A DNA stretch of 64,000 nt. It comes from Pycnopodia helianthoides. Taxonomy: Eukaryota > Echinodermata > Asteroidea > Forcipulatida > Asteriidae. The stretch covers positions 372,001-436,000 of the forward strand of contig CM063243.1 of NCBI GenBank assembly GCA_032158295.1, written 5' to 3'. The position numbers were made by a program, and so were the translations under genes. Every line of letters begins with the position of its first letter. Position 1 is the stretch's first letter. Positions 52,975-64,000 of this stretch are shown here, in pieces. The notes below the pieces were generated by a model, which saw nothing but the letters and a program-made list of their open reading frames with translations, was not told the DNA's origin and did not search any database.

Positions 52975-54240
52975 ACATTTTTTGAAAAACCATGTCCAAC
53001 ACAAGTTGGATTTTATTTCTGTCTGGCTGTAGCAAAACCCTTAACTTTGACCCAATTTGCGTTTTAAAAAATGGTGAGATTTGTATACTTTATTTTGAAA
53101 GTGACAGGTTCACCACATTTCTTACCTATCAGAGTGTAGAGAAAATGCTCTTTATGGTGACATGGAAATCTCAAATTAGTCCCTCGGGTCTATTGTTGAC
53201 CTTTCAATGGGTGTAACATTATGGTAAATCAACAATTTAGGTTTTCTATTTAGCAGTACATTCATGAACCAAACAACATGGATGTTGAGGCAACAGTTTA
53301 GGTTTTCCTATTTAGCAGGTCACATTTTCATGAACTAAAATCAAATCCATGGATGTACACAGAGTATCTGGAAGCAATTCTTTGTGATAGTTTCTTGACA
53401 TAAATACCTAATTTGTTGACAGTTTACTGGTTAAATAGAATGAATATATTTTGCAAAAAGCACTAATTTATTTCCTTTAATGTAACTTTTAAATAGCAAA
53501 ATTAAATTCATCGGAATGAATAGTCCTGAAAGATATTTATCATAAATACTACCATGTGCAAGAAAACGTTACACACAATTGAAAAAAAAGCAAAAACTTA
53601 GCAAAAAAATGTTGCCCAACTTTTGATGAAGTTTCCACAGCTTAGCAGTGTAGTTTATTGATAATTAATCATGAAAATTGAAAATGGTCTTTTAAAAAAA
53701 CTCTCCAGATCAAGTGCAGAAAATTCACTCTTAACAAAGTCATTTGTTTTTTTACAGTAAAATTATGTGTTTATGCTAATGATGTTACAATTGTATTGTT
53801 TATAGTACTTCATTTGGAGGTTGTCAAATTAAATGATTCTATAAATGTAGCAAGAAATTTGTTTCATTCCCTTACTTTGTGTGTATTAGTACATATTATT
53901 TGTTTTGGTACAATATTTAGCAGACCTAAAATGCAAGATAATTCCGATTTAGCAAAGTTTGAGCTTTGACAAACCCCACTGGAGCCCCACACAAAAATGT
54001 GTGTAAAAAATGTCAACTTTGCCGAATGAAATAGACTGGTCCCATTCAGTAAACCATGTCATGTAATCCAGTAAATGTATAAGTAGACGGGAAATCCAAC
54101 AAAGATGGCCGCACCAAATACAGTTAGCATAAAAATAAGTCCCTTAATAATTTGTATACACCATAACTCCTTTAATTGCAAGGCAGCGATTCCTTCAATA
54201 CAATTTGAACTGTTCCTTTACATAAATTTCACCCTACGAT
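52975..54240. other. AT-rich intergenic stretch
   Basis: No gene seen. A short imperfect duplication (TTTAGGTTTTCTATTTAGCA, about 53230 and 53290) is the only structure noticed. Confidence 0.5.
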
Positions 54241-54249
54241 AAAGTCCAT

Positions 54250-55285
54250 TGAACTTATAATCACTTAACAACCACCCTCTCAAATGGCCCACTCGCATAA
54301 CTATCCCGATCATGCCCATCCCCAGCTAGGCTATTCCCAAGCATGACTACTAGTCCATTTCCCCTACCCTCAAATCCAACCACCCAGCATTGTCCCAAAC
54401 ACAATGCCCCAGTCCCCCATCCTCTACCCAGCTTGATCACATGCCACACCCAAATATAACGGCTACTAGTCCAATACCCCTAACCTCAAATCCAACCACC
54501 CAGCGACCTCCCATCCCCCTGGCCCCCTTCCTTTACCCAGCTTGATCATGCCCATGTCCAACCAGCCACACCCAAACACGACTACTAGTCCGATACCCCT
54601 ACCCTCAAATCCAACCACCCAGCGAACTCCCATCCCCTGGCCCCCATCCTCTACCCAGCTTATCATGCCCATGTCCAACCAACCACACCCAAACAAACGA
54701 CTACTTGTCCGATACCCCTACCCTCAAATCCAACCACCCAGCATTGTCCCAAACCCAATGCCCCAGTCCCCCATCCTCTACCCAGCTTGATCATGCCCAT
54801 GCCCAACCAACCACACCCAAACATAACGACTACTTGTCCAATACCCCTACCCCTACCCAGCAACCTCCCATCTCCTGGCCCCCGTCCTCTACCAGACCAT
54901 CATCCACCCAGCTCTCTGGCTGAATGAATGCCCAACAACCTCCCAGCCCATCACCCTAACATCACTTTCAATCCCTCATCCCAACCATCCCTCATCCCAA
55001 CCATCCCTCATCCCAACCATCCCTCATCCCAACATCCCTCATCCCAACCATCCCTCATCCCAACCAGCCATCATCCCAACTAGCCCAGCCCACTGGCTGA
55101 CTGACTGCCCAGCATCCTCCAGCCCATCACCCTACCATCATCCCAAACCCTCATCCCAACCATCCCAGCCCACTGGCAGGCTGTCTGCCCACCAACCTCC
55201 CATCCCATCACCCAAGCCCTCATCAGCCCAACCCACTGGCTGACCCACTGCCCAGCAACCTCCCTGGCCCTCCAGCACTTAGAAA
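54250..55285 (+). repeat. C-rich satellite / minisatellite region
   Basis: To 54880, units of about 120 bp (CCCATGTCCAACCA, CCTACCCTCAAATCCAACCA, CCTCTACCCAGCTTGATCAT) recur. Beyond, the repeat simplifies to CATCCCTCATCCCAAC and CCCACTGGCTGACTG motifs. Strong C/G strand bias. Confidence 0.88.
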
Positions 55286-55434
55286 TTTTACTCCCGAATC
55301 TTAGCTCCTAGGCCCTTGGTCAATCCTCAGATCAGCCAAAAATCCAAGGGTATAGCCAGGCAGAATTTTTTCTGAAAATTTTTCTAAGTTTGGCCATTCT
55401 AATATTCATCAGGTCAAAAACCGTTAAATTTTCA

Positions 55435-55640
55435 TGAAAGCTCAGTGGCAGAGCGGTGAGAGAGAGTGCATACTGAGCTGAAGGTACCAGGTTCAAGCCC
55501 TACCGATTTTTACTAAAAATTAAAAAAAAGTTCTTTTTTACTGGTAAAAAAGGGCCTCACCAGGATTTGAACCGCCGAGCTCACAGCTCCAGAATTCTGG
55601 GAGCTGTGAGCTAGCCCACTGCGCCAAATCTCCGCTTAAA
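55435..55640. repeat. Two tRNA-like heads in opposite orientation
   Basis: Plus strand: GCTCAGTGGCAGAGCGG with AGGTTCAAGCCC. Minus strand: TTTGGCGCAGTGGGCTAGCT with GGTTCAAATCCTGG. Neither folds into a clearly functional tRNA by eye. Confidence 0.5.
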
Positions 55641-56239
55641 AAAAATCGCTCGGACTAATACTTATACCTTAAAATGGATAGGTCAAATCGAAAAATTATA
55701 ATGAGATGTGCCCTATGACCTTTGACCTTAGCATGAGCTAGGAATGGAAAAAGAAAATGACCTTTGACCTTTGACCTTACCATGAGCTAGGAATGGAAAA
55801 AGAAAATGAAGAAATGTTTGTGGGTGTCTGTTTAAAAATAGTTTATTCATACTGTTATAAGAGCAAAAGAAATGACACAAAATTCGTACCAAATTTGTTC
55901 GCAAGTAAACGTAAAGACTACAAACCTTAATAAGTAGTTTAACTTTGAAATTACAAAATAATACCAAATATTTAACAGAGTTGTAAACCTTATGCACATG
56001 GCGTCATTTGAGTAGGGTGCCCTCAACTAGAGGTCAGAAGAAGTTTGCTCATTTGCCATTCTCTGCGCTGCGATGCACACTTTATGCTGTCAATTGTTAT
56101 TACCTTACCTTCTAACGTCAATGCATAGTCTATGGTCGTTATTTAAGAACTAATTAATATATACATTAGTTATTGTCTTATATGAAAGTGTCAATATTTT
56201 TTTAAGGAAAATTAAGATCTTTTAATGTAAAAAAATACA

Positions 56240-57026
56240 CTATTCTACTTTATAATGCTGATAAAAGTATTTTTAGGATTGGTAGAGCTGACCAAGATGT
56301 CTCAGACTGTGTATGTGTTTTGTGTGATCAACCATACACATCAAATAACCCTGGGAAAATTTGGGATGAATCCGATATGCGAGTCAAGAGAAAATAGTGT
56401 AAACCATGCGCAATTTTCTGCACGTAAAGCAAGTTGTCCTTAATTTTGGTTTTTGTTACCATTTTCAGATAGTTGTCTAGAATACGACTTCATTTTAGAG
56501 GGAAATAATTCATTAAAAAAATGTTCTTGTAAGAACTTCATAATCAGTAAGCTTTCAGACTAAAAGAAAATGGTGATTTTGTTATCCTAACCAATCCTGT
56601 ATAATACCTTTAATTTATAAAAACACTAATTATTCCCTATAAAATGGGTTCAAAAGGCAGGGTGTAGTTTCGGTAATTACCCACAAGTAAATGACCATAA
56701 AGACTAACTTGGTAAAGAGCACTAAAAAGTGTTGATATTACAAAACATTGCTAGAAACGACCCCTTTGAATTAATGCAGTTAAAGGTCATTTTTCATCCA
56801 ATAATTTTGAATCCGAGAAAGGCTACAGGCATGAAGTCTTTCTCGGGCATCTGAAAGCACACAAATCTATGGGAAAAAGGGTGTTTTGTTCTTTTATTAT
56901 TTTGTTGAAACTTCAATGACTAATTGAGCCCAAATTTTCACAGGTTTGTTAATTTATGCATATGTTGGGATATGCAAAGTGAGGATACTGGTCTTTGACA
57001 ATTACCCAAAGTATACCATGCCTTTA
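56240..57026. mobile_element. Two adjacent MITE relics
   Basis: The first ends ATCCTGTATAATACCTTTAA (AAAGGCCCTGTACAC family, left end decayed, to about 56613). The second, about 56652-57026, starts AAAAGGCAGGG and ends ATACCATGCCTTTA (AAAGGCACTGGACAC family). Confidence 0.55.
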
Positions 57027-57224
57027 TTATAACACTGTATTTATTTTAATTCATAAAATGAGAACCCTTGTAAAACTACACAGTGCTTACAGTGAAAGTG
57101 CTATAATAGAACTATGATATATTTCAATATTCATAGCACAATGTACATTTTAAAATATCCTTTGGTCTGCATAGAGGGCGCTACCACTATCTAGTGGCCA
57201 TTTTATTCATTCAAATCGCCCTCA

Positions 57225-57812
57225 TACACATAAATAACAAGTTTCTTAAATGTATTTCTTACATGCAGTAAAAGTGGTTTTATAATATCAAAGATTACTT
57301 TATCTTTATTTCTTTATTCCCAAGTCATAATTCCGTCCTTTAATCACACTCATTTAATACTCCAAGAATTTATACACATGAATAACAAGTTTCTTAAATG
57401 TATTTCTTACATGCAGTAAAAGTGGTTTTATAATATCAAAGATTACTTTATCTTTATTTCTTTATTCCCAAGTCATAATTCCGTTCTTTAACCAAACTCA
57501 TTTAATACTCAAAGAATTTATACACATAAATAACAAGTTTCTTAAATGTATTTCTTACATGCAGTAAAAGTGGTTTTATAATATCAAAGATTACTTTATC
57601 TTTATTTCTTTATCTCCAAGTCACAATTCCGTTCTTTAACCAAACTCATTTAATACTCAAAGAATTTATACACATAAATAACAAGTTCCTTAAATGTATT
57701 TCTTACATGCAGTAAAAGTGGTTTTATAATATCAAAGATTACTTTATCTTTATTTCTTTATTCCCAAGTCATAATTCTGTCCTTTAACCACACTCATTTA
57801 ATACTCAAAGAA
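57225..57812 (+). repeat. 148-bp tandem array, four copies
   Basis: TACACAT(A/G)AATAACAAG starts at 57225, 57373, 57521 and 57669, exactly 148 bp apart. The copies differ by only a few bases. Confidence 0.93.
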
Positions 57813-58269
57813 TTTAATTAGGAAATAATTTCTTCTTTTCCTTATCACAGTTCAAGATTTACATGAGATCTTACAGAAGCGAGGCTGCTTTTTTGCACGA
57901 CTTAATAGATGCAGCGCCCGTTCACAAAAACAAAACAACATTTCCTTTTTCCAACGTTACTCCAGATTTTATGAACTCGTAAACCATGGCTCATCTTACA
58001 CTTCGGTGAAACGCTTTCAGTTCCAAATTTGCATTTTTTTAAGTTACCTTATTCTTATTATTTATTATTACAGCATCAATTTCCGAATACGATTAAATGC
58101 AGCGCATACATTAGAAAGAGTAATGAACAAGTTCAGCACGGTCAAGTTGTTGTTGATAAAGACAGAGTTTCACGATTTTGTTAGTGACGCACAAAATAAA
58201 TTGCGGATAATAGTGTACAGTTATTTTCCAACATTTAACTTGTCACATAAAATAAAACATAATATTATT

Positions 58270-58665
58270 CTACATGTAGGCCTGACATACACTCACTGAT
58301 TATATGTAAAGTTCATACCGGTGATAGTTCTTATTAGAGTTTGTAAGTTAGCAAACTGTTTCTCTACATGTAGGCCTGTCATACACTCACTGATTATATG
58401 TAAAGTTCATACCGGTGATAGTTCTTATTAGAGTTTGTAAGTTAGCAAACTGTTTCTCTACATGTAGGCCTGACATACACTCACTGATTATATGTAAAGT
58501 TCATACCGGTGATAGTTCTTATTAGAGTTTGTAAGTTAGCAAACTGTTTCTCTACATGTAGAGGCCTGTCATACACTCACTGATTATATGTAAAGTTCAT
58601 ACCGGTGATAGTTCTGATTAGAGTTTGTAAGTTAGCAAACTGTTTCTCTACATGTAGGCCTGTCT
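58270..58665 (+). repeat. 94-bp tandem array, four copies plus a partial
   Basis: CTACATGTAGGCCTG starts at 58270, 58364, 58458, 58552 and 58648 (partial). Another isolated CTACATGTAGGCCTGTC is at about 58863. Confidence 0.93.
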
Positions 58666-59089
58666 TGTAAGAAGTCTTGAACCCCCATTGACTTCATTGG
58701 ATGGACATTACAAATGTTAGAGCTCTTAAGTTAGGAAGTTAAGTAAGGAAGTGTAGGCCTGACTGGTCTGCTTTTCTTAAATTGTCTCTTTTTTTTCTCC
58801 AGCGCCTCGGATAATGTTTGGTCACCGATAGATGAGGCTTCACAATTATTGTATTATTATTATCTACATGTAGGCCTGTCTGGTAAGAGGACTTGAACCC
58901 CAAAGAACCATCCACCTTAGTGCTTATATCCTTTAATAAAAGTTTTAGTTTATCTGTTACAAATAAAATAATGTTAATAGTACTCTACTCCAATTCCGAA
59001 CATAATTTGTTTTGTCTCACTTGTTACCCCTTCCATTTACTTCACTGGATGAACATCATCATAATGTAAGAATCTTTACCAGTTGTTGT

Positions 59090-61490
59090 ATCTAACATAA
59101 AAATTGACGGCCTATAATTTGTCGTTGTTATTCTTAACATTGTTATGTTTAAGTTAGTTCAGAAAACTCATGTCATGGTAGTAACTTATCACATTTACAT
59201 GTATGAGTTATTGTAAAACATATACTTAATCAAATTGGAAACATAGACTTGTTAGAGTTAGGCCTACATAGATTAATGTTGAAGTAATTGATTGTTGTTC
59301 ATATTAATGTTAATAAATGTATCCCCCCCTAAATGTTATCATTTGAATTTAACTGAAGTAACACAAGGATGGGATTATGTAATGGTTAAAAACTTAATAA
59401 TTAAAACCATAGAACTTGTCATAATAAATTATCATAGGATATGTTAAATGTATATTTCATTCAAATAACATTGATAAATTTTAAACTGAAACCTAATTTA
59501 TTATGGAATGTTAGTAGGAGACACTACAGAACCTCTACAGCATATTGTCATATTCATGAACTATCAGACAAACGGCATACTGATAAACTATTCAATATAA
59601 ACTGTACTATTCTCTACTGATATAAATACCAATATGCTACTTTGTCATTTGTTTTAGTCATTTTAATCAAACCATGGATATTTCTTTTCAGATGTTAGTG
59701 GTGAGATTTAATTCAATGTAAGCAAATCAATCATAGTAAGATATTTATTAAAACAGACTTTGTTGTCAACAAAGCCCTAGCTACAAATCATTTTAAAAAA
59801 ATAACTAAAAAAACAATTCATGGTTTACATATATTTACATATATTTACATACTTATCAATAATTCCTTGTGTGGTTACCTAATTCTGTAATTCTTGGTTA
59901 TACCCTGTGTCTTTGTATTGCCATAGTTACTTGGGAAAACTTGTCATATGTCCATTTGTCGGTGAATTATGGCAAGATAAAATAACATTTTCACTGGTCT
60001 TTTAGATAAATAATAAGCATCCTCTTTCTACACCAAATAAAACGTTGATATTGGTCGCAATATCTTAAACGCGCGATGACTTTATCTCCGCCTGACATAG
60101 CCTCCTACCCGTCTTTTTAAACAATACTTTTGTTAGTGATGCACAATATAACATGTTACCTCGATAAAAGATTTAACTGGTTACAAATTATGTAAAAAGA
60201 ATCAAAACCTGAAAATCTAAACCATTTGTATCTTACACCAAAAATTGACAGTTGGGTGTCAGCCTATATTCTATAATTTTCATTTTTAACATTGTTATGT
60301 TTAAGTTAATAGGTAGCTAGTATTGTAAAATGTATAGTTAATTTTGACAGTTGGGTGTCAGCCTATATTCTATAGTTGTTATTTTTAACATTGTTATGTT
60401 TAAGTTAATAGGTAGTTAGTGTGTATAGCTATTCAAATTTGCAACATAAACTTGTTTTAGAGTTAGATTAATGTTGGTTTTATTAGTATATATATTTAAT
60501 TTTGTCACATCAATAATAATCAATTTATCAATATTTAACAATGTCATCATTTGCATTTAACTGAAGTAACACAATAATCAGATCTCTTAAAGGTTAAAAC
60601 TATTAATAATTAATAATATAGAATTTGTTTTAGATTTTGCATTTTTGTATGTGAGGGGATAAAACAATGTTATGTTAGTAGGAGATACTACATTACCTTT
60701 ATCACATATTTCTTGTCAAATTCAAGAACATTGTAACTAATTTTTCTTATACGGACAGACATAACAAACTTTTTTGTTAGTAAATATTAGGATCGTGATT
60801 CTTTATCAGTAATCTATCTGTATAGATAAATATTCATATGCTGTTATTTTTATAGCAAGTATTTAGTGCAATTAAATATATTATATCGTTGACCATGAAT
60901 TTTTAATTTAGAAGTTGTATTTTGTCTTCTGACGATTATACCAATATACTACTGGTAATGTGGTCATTTGTTTCTTGTCATTTTAATTAAACCATAGAAG
61001 TTAGTAATTTTCAGATGTTAGTGGTGAAATTTAAAGGACTTGTAACACATAAATCATAATAATTTGTTGTCAACAAAGCCCCAACTACAAATTAGTTCAT
61101 TTTAAAAATAATATCAGCTGTTTATAAGTGAATATATTATTGCTATTAATTCCATGTTTGATCCCCCCAATTTTGAAGCTTTTTAGTTGCAGGAAAAGTA
61201 TTTCCCACCCTCTATATTAGTATTTTGTTTGTGTTTTTCAGTATTTTTGTTTAAACCTTATACCTATTATGTATATATATTTTACTCTTGTTACTTATTA
61301 ATTTTTTTAACATTTTTGCATTTGTTTCTGAATTATGGAGAGAGAAAAATAATAACACAATCCAGTGCATTTTCACAGCTCTTGCAGACAAACAAACACT
61401 ATAAATGTATTTTTCCGATACGAGACAAGAACTGTTACTGGCCGCAATATTAACACGCGATGACTTTATGTCCGCACGACTCACGCCCCA
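59090..61490 (+). repeat. Diverged direct duplication, about 1.2-1.4 kb offset
   Basis: Many blocks recur in the same order: TTAACATTGTTATGTTTAAG at about 59137, 60290 and 60386; TTTAACTGAAGTAACACAA at 59347 and 60556; CAGATGTTAGTGGTGA; TTGTTGTCAACAAAGCCC; and ACACGCGATGACTTTAT. There are no convincing ORFs. Confidence 0.65.
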
Positions 61491-61779
61491 ACCCATGAGC
61501 AGCAGCCTCGTTTCTGTACTTAACGCAATCTTGTTTATTACAAAATAATTCAACCAGCTTATACTAATTTGGGGGCAAAAACTTCCAAATCAAAGTTACT
61601 GTATACACCATTGATAGAGTTTAACGTTACAAATAGTAATGCAGAACATGCAGAATCTCAACTTGGACTCATAACCTTATAATTACAGATATAAAATATT
61701 TGATAAGTAAACCATTGCAAGCATTTCAATTCAGCCAGTTTCAGTTTTTTCTGGTAAGGTTAGTCTAAAAGCAGGGCCA

Positions 61780-64000
61780 CCACGTGCAGGTCCAAGGATA
61801 CCAGCCCCAACAATGTGCAGTGATGCCCTGGATATTGGTGGTGGGGGGGGGACTGCCTGAAGAGGACACACTAGGATTGGAACCATAGCTGTGTCTCCTA
61901 TGAAAGCCAGTATGTCCAAGGAGCACTGGTCAAGCAATGGGCTGCGATGCCCTGGATATGGGTGAGGGACTGCCTGAAAAGGACACACTAGGATTGGAAC
62001 CATAGCTGTGTCTCCTATGAAAGCCAGTAAGTCCAAGGAGCACTGGTCAAGCAATGGGCTGCGATGCCCTGGATATGGGTGGTCACCACCCATTGCTTGA
62101 CCAGTGCTCCTTGGACTTACTGGCTTTCATAGGAGACACACCGTGAACAGGACACACCTGAACTGCCTGAACAGGACACACTAGGATTGGAACCATAGCT
62201 GTGTCTCCTATGAAAGCCAGTATGTCCAAGGAGCACTGGTCAAGCAATGGGCTGCGATGCCCTGGATATTGGTGGTGGGGGTTGGGGGACTGCTTGAAGA
62301 GGACACACTAGGATTGGAACCATAGCTGTGTCTCCTATGAAAGCCAGTAAGTACAAGGAGCACTGGTCAAGCAATGGGCTGCGATGCCCTGGATATGGGT
62401 GGTGGGGTTGGGGGACTGCCTGAAGAGGACACACTAGGATTGGAACCATAGCTGTGTCTCCTATGAAAGCCAGTAAGTCCAAGAAGCACTGGTCAAGCAA
62501 TGGGCTGCGATGCCCTGGATATGGGTGGTGGGGGTTGGGGGACTGCCTGAAGAGGACACACTAGGATTGGAACCATAGCTGTGTCTCCTATGAAAGCCAG
62601 TAAGCCCAAGGAGCACTGGTCAAGCAATGGGCTGCGATGCCCTGGATATGGGTGGTGGGGTTTGGGGGACTGCCTGAAGAGGACACACTAGGATTGGAAC
62701 CATAGCTGTGTCTCCTATGAAAGCCAGTAAGTCCAAGGAGCACTGGTCAAGCAATGGGCTGCGATGCCCTGGATATAGGTGGTGGGGGTTGGGGGACTGC
62801 CTGAAGAGGACACACTAGGATTGGAACCATAGCTGTGTCTCCTATGAAAGCCAGTAAGTCCAAGGAGCACTGGTCAAGCAATGGGCTGCGATGCCCTGGA
62901 TATGGGTGGTGGGGGTTGGGGGACTGCCTGAAGAGGACACACTAGGATTGGAACCATAGCTGTGTCTCCTATGAAAGCCAGTAAGTCCAAGGAGCACTGG
63001 TCAAGCAATGGGCTGCGATGCCCTGGATATGGGTGGTGGGGGTTGGGGGACTGCCTGAAGAGGACACACTAGGATTGGAACCATAGCTGTGTCTCCTATG
63101 AAAGCCAGTAAGTCCAAGGAGCACTGGTCAAGCAATGGGTGGTGATGCCCTGGATATGGGTGGTGGGGGTTGGGGGACTCCCTGAACAGGACACACTAGG
63201 ATTGGAACCATAGCTGTGTCTCCTATGAAAGCCAGTACGTCCAAGGAGCACTGGTCAAGCAATGGGTGGTGATGCCGTGGATATGGGTGGTGGGGGCTGG
63301 GGGACTGCCTGAAGAGGACACGCTAGGATTGGAACCATAGCTGTGTCTTCTATGAAAGCCAGTAAGCCCAAGGAGCACTGGTCAAGCAATGGGTGGTGAT
63401 GCCCTGGATATGGGTGGTGGGGTTGGGGGACTGCCTGAACAGGACTCACTAGATTGGAACCATAGCTGTGTCTCCTATGAAAGCCAGTATGTCCAAGGAG
63501 CACTGGTCAAGCAATGGGCTGCGATGCCCTGGATATGGGTGGTGGGGGTTGGGGGACTGCCTGAAGAGGACACACTAGGATTGGAACCATAGCTGTGTCT
63601 CCTATGAAAGCCAGTATGTCCGAGGAGCACTGGTCAAGCAATGGGCTGCGATGCCCTGGATATGGGTGGTGGGGGTTGGGGGACTGCCTGAAGAGGACAC
63701 ACTAGGATTGGAACCATAGCTGTGTCTCCTATGAAAGCCAGTACGTCCAAGGAGCACTGGTCAAGCAATGGGTGGTGATGCCCTGGATATGGGTGGTGGG
63801 GGTTGGGGGACTGCCTGAACAGGACACACTAGGATTGGAACCATAGCTGTGTCTCCTATGAAAGCCAGTAAGTCCAAGGAGCACTGGTCAAGCAATGGGT
63901 GGTGATGCCCTGGATATGGGTGGTGGGGGTTGGGGGACTGCCTGAACAGGACACACTAGGATTGGAACCATAGCTGTGTCTCCTATGAAAGCCAGTATGT
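61780..64000 (+). repeat. 126/127-bp satellite array running off the window end
   Basis: The unit contains GCTGCGATGCCCTGGATATG, a GGTGGTGGGGGTTGGGGG tract, GACACACTAGGATTGGAACC and CCAGTAAGTCCAAGGAGCAC. Clear copies start at 62251, 62378, 62504, 62631 and 62758 and onward. An inverted segment sits at about 62088-62145. Frame-open minus-strand stretches are repeat artefacts. Confidence 0.92.

Noticed and set aside
54261..54923. Pro-rich and Gly-rich ORFs on the two strands
   Set aside because: They follow the C-rich satellite and lack start context, splice sites or domains.
61731..63592. Minus- and plus-strand ORFs with 42-residue repeats
   Set aside because: Satellite artefact; unit length alternates between 126 and 127 bp, breaking any frame.

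Overview
This window comes from an intron-rich, AT-rich animal genome loaded with palindromic transposons, tRNA-derived SINEs and minisatellites. The protein content and repeat style suggest a marine invertebrate, possibly an echinoderm such as a sea star. That is inference only; nothing here names the species.

Bases 1-40.7 kb are dominated by one plus-strand gene whose 5' end lies outside the window. I could chain 40 coding exons in one continuous reading frame (235-315 through 38578-38690; 5817 nt, 1938 residues plus stop). The protein is a giant ankyrin-repeat poly(ADP-ribose) polymerase: about 1300 residues of ankyrin-type repeats with an acidic insert, a linker, a WGR domain, the helical PARP regulatory domain, an ART catalytic domain with the H-Y-E triad, and an Asp/Glu tail. 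The order ankyrin-WGR-PRD-catalytic is that of nematode PME-5 (a 'tankyrase-like' PARP), not of vertebrate tankyrases, which carry a SAM domain and no WGR.

Bases 43.9-45.1 kb hold a small two-exon plus-strand gene for a probably secreted metal-dependent hydrolase of the cyclase / kynurenine formamidase / isatin hydrolase family (269 aa). A degenerate 61-bp minisatellite follows it. At 47.3-53 kb a housekeeping-type promoter precedes a spliced transcript model made of tandemly duplicated short exons with no long ORF, most likely a non-coding or short-ORF transcript. From 53 to 64 kb I see no gene: C-rich satellite, tRNA-like SINEs, arrays with 148-bp and 94-bp units, a diverged direct repeat of about 1.2 kb, and a 126/127-bp satellite running off the end.

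The most unusual signal is in the PARP gene. At least five exon-intron boundaries have themselves been tandemly duplicated, producing arrays of extra acceptors (exons 6 and 18) or extra donors (exons 9, 22 and 27). At exon 27 the extra donors are exactly 72 nt apart and in frame, so they could add 24 residues each. A second theme is minisatellites grown inside transposons (18.3-19.0, 35.0-35.7 and 39.4-40.1 kb). A third is a SINE family whose copies lie between clean target-site duplications and sometimes carry a repeated terminus, as if copied from a dimeric or circular template.
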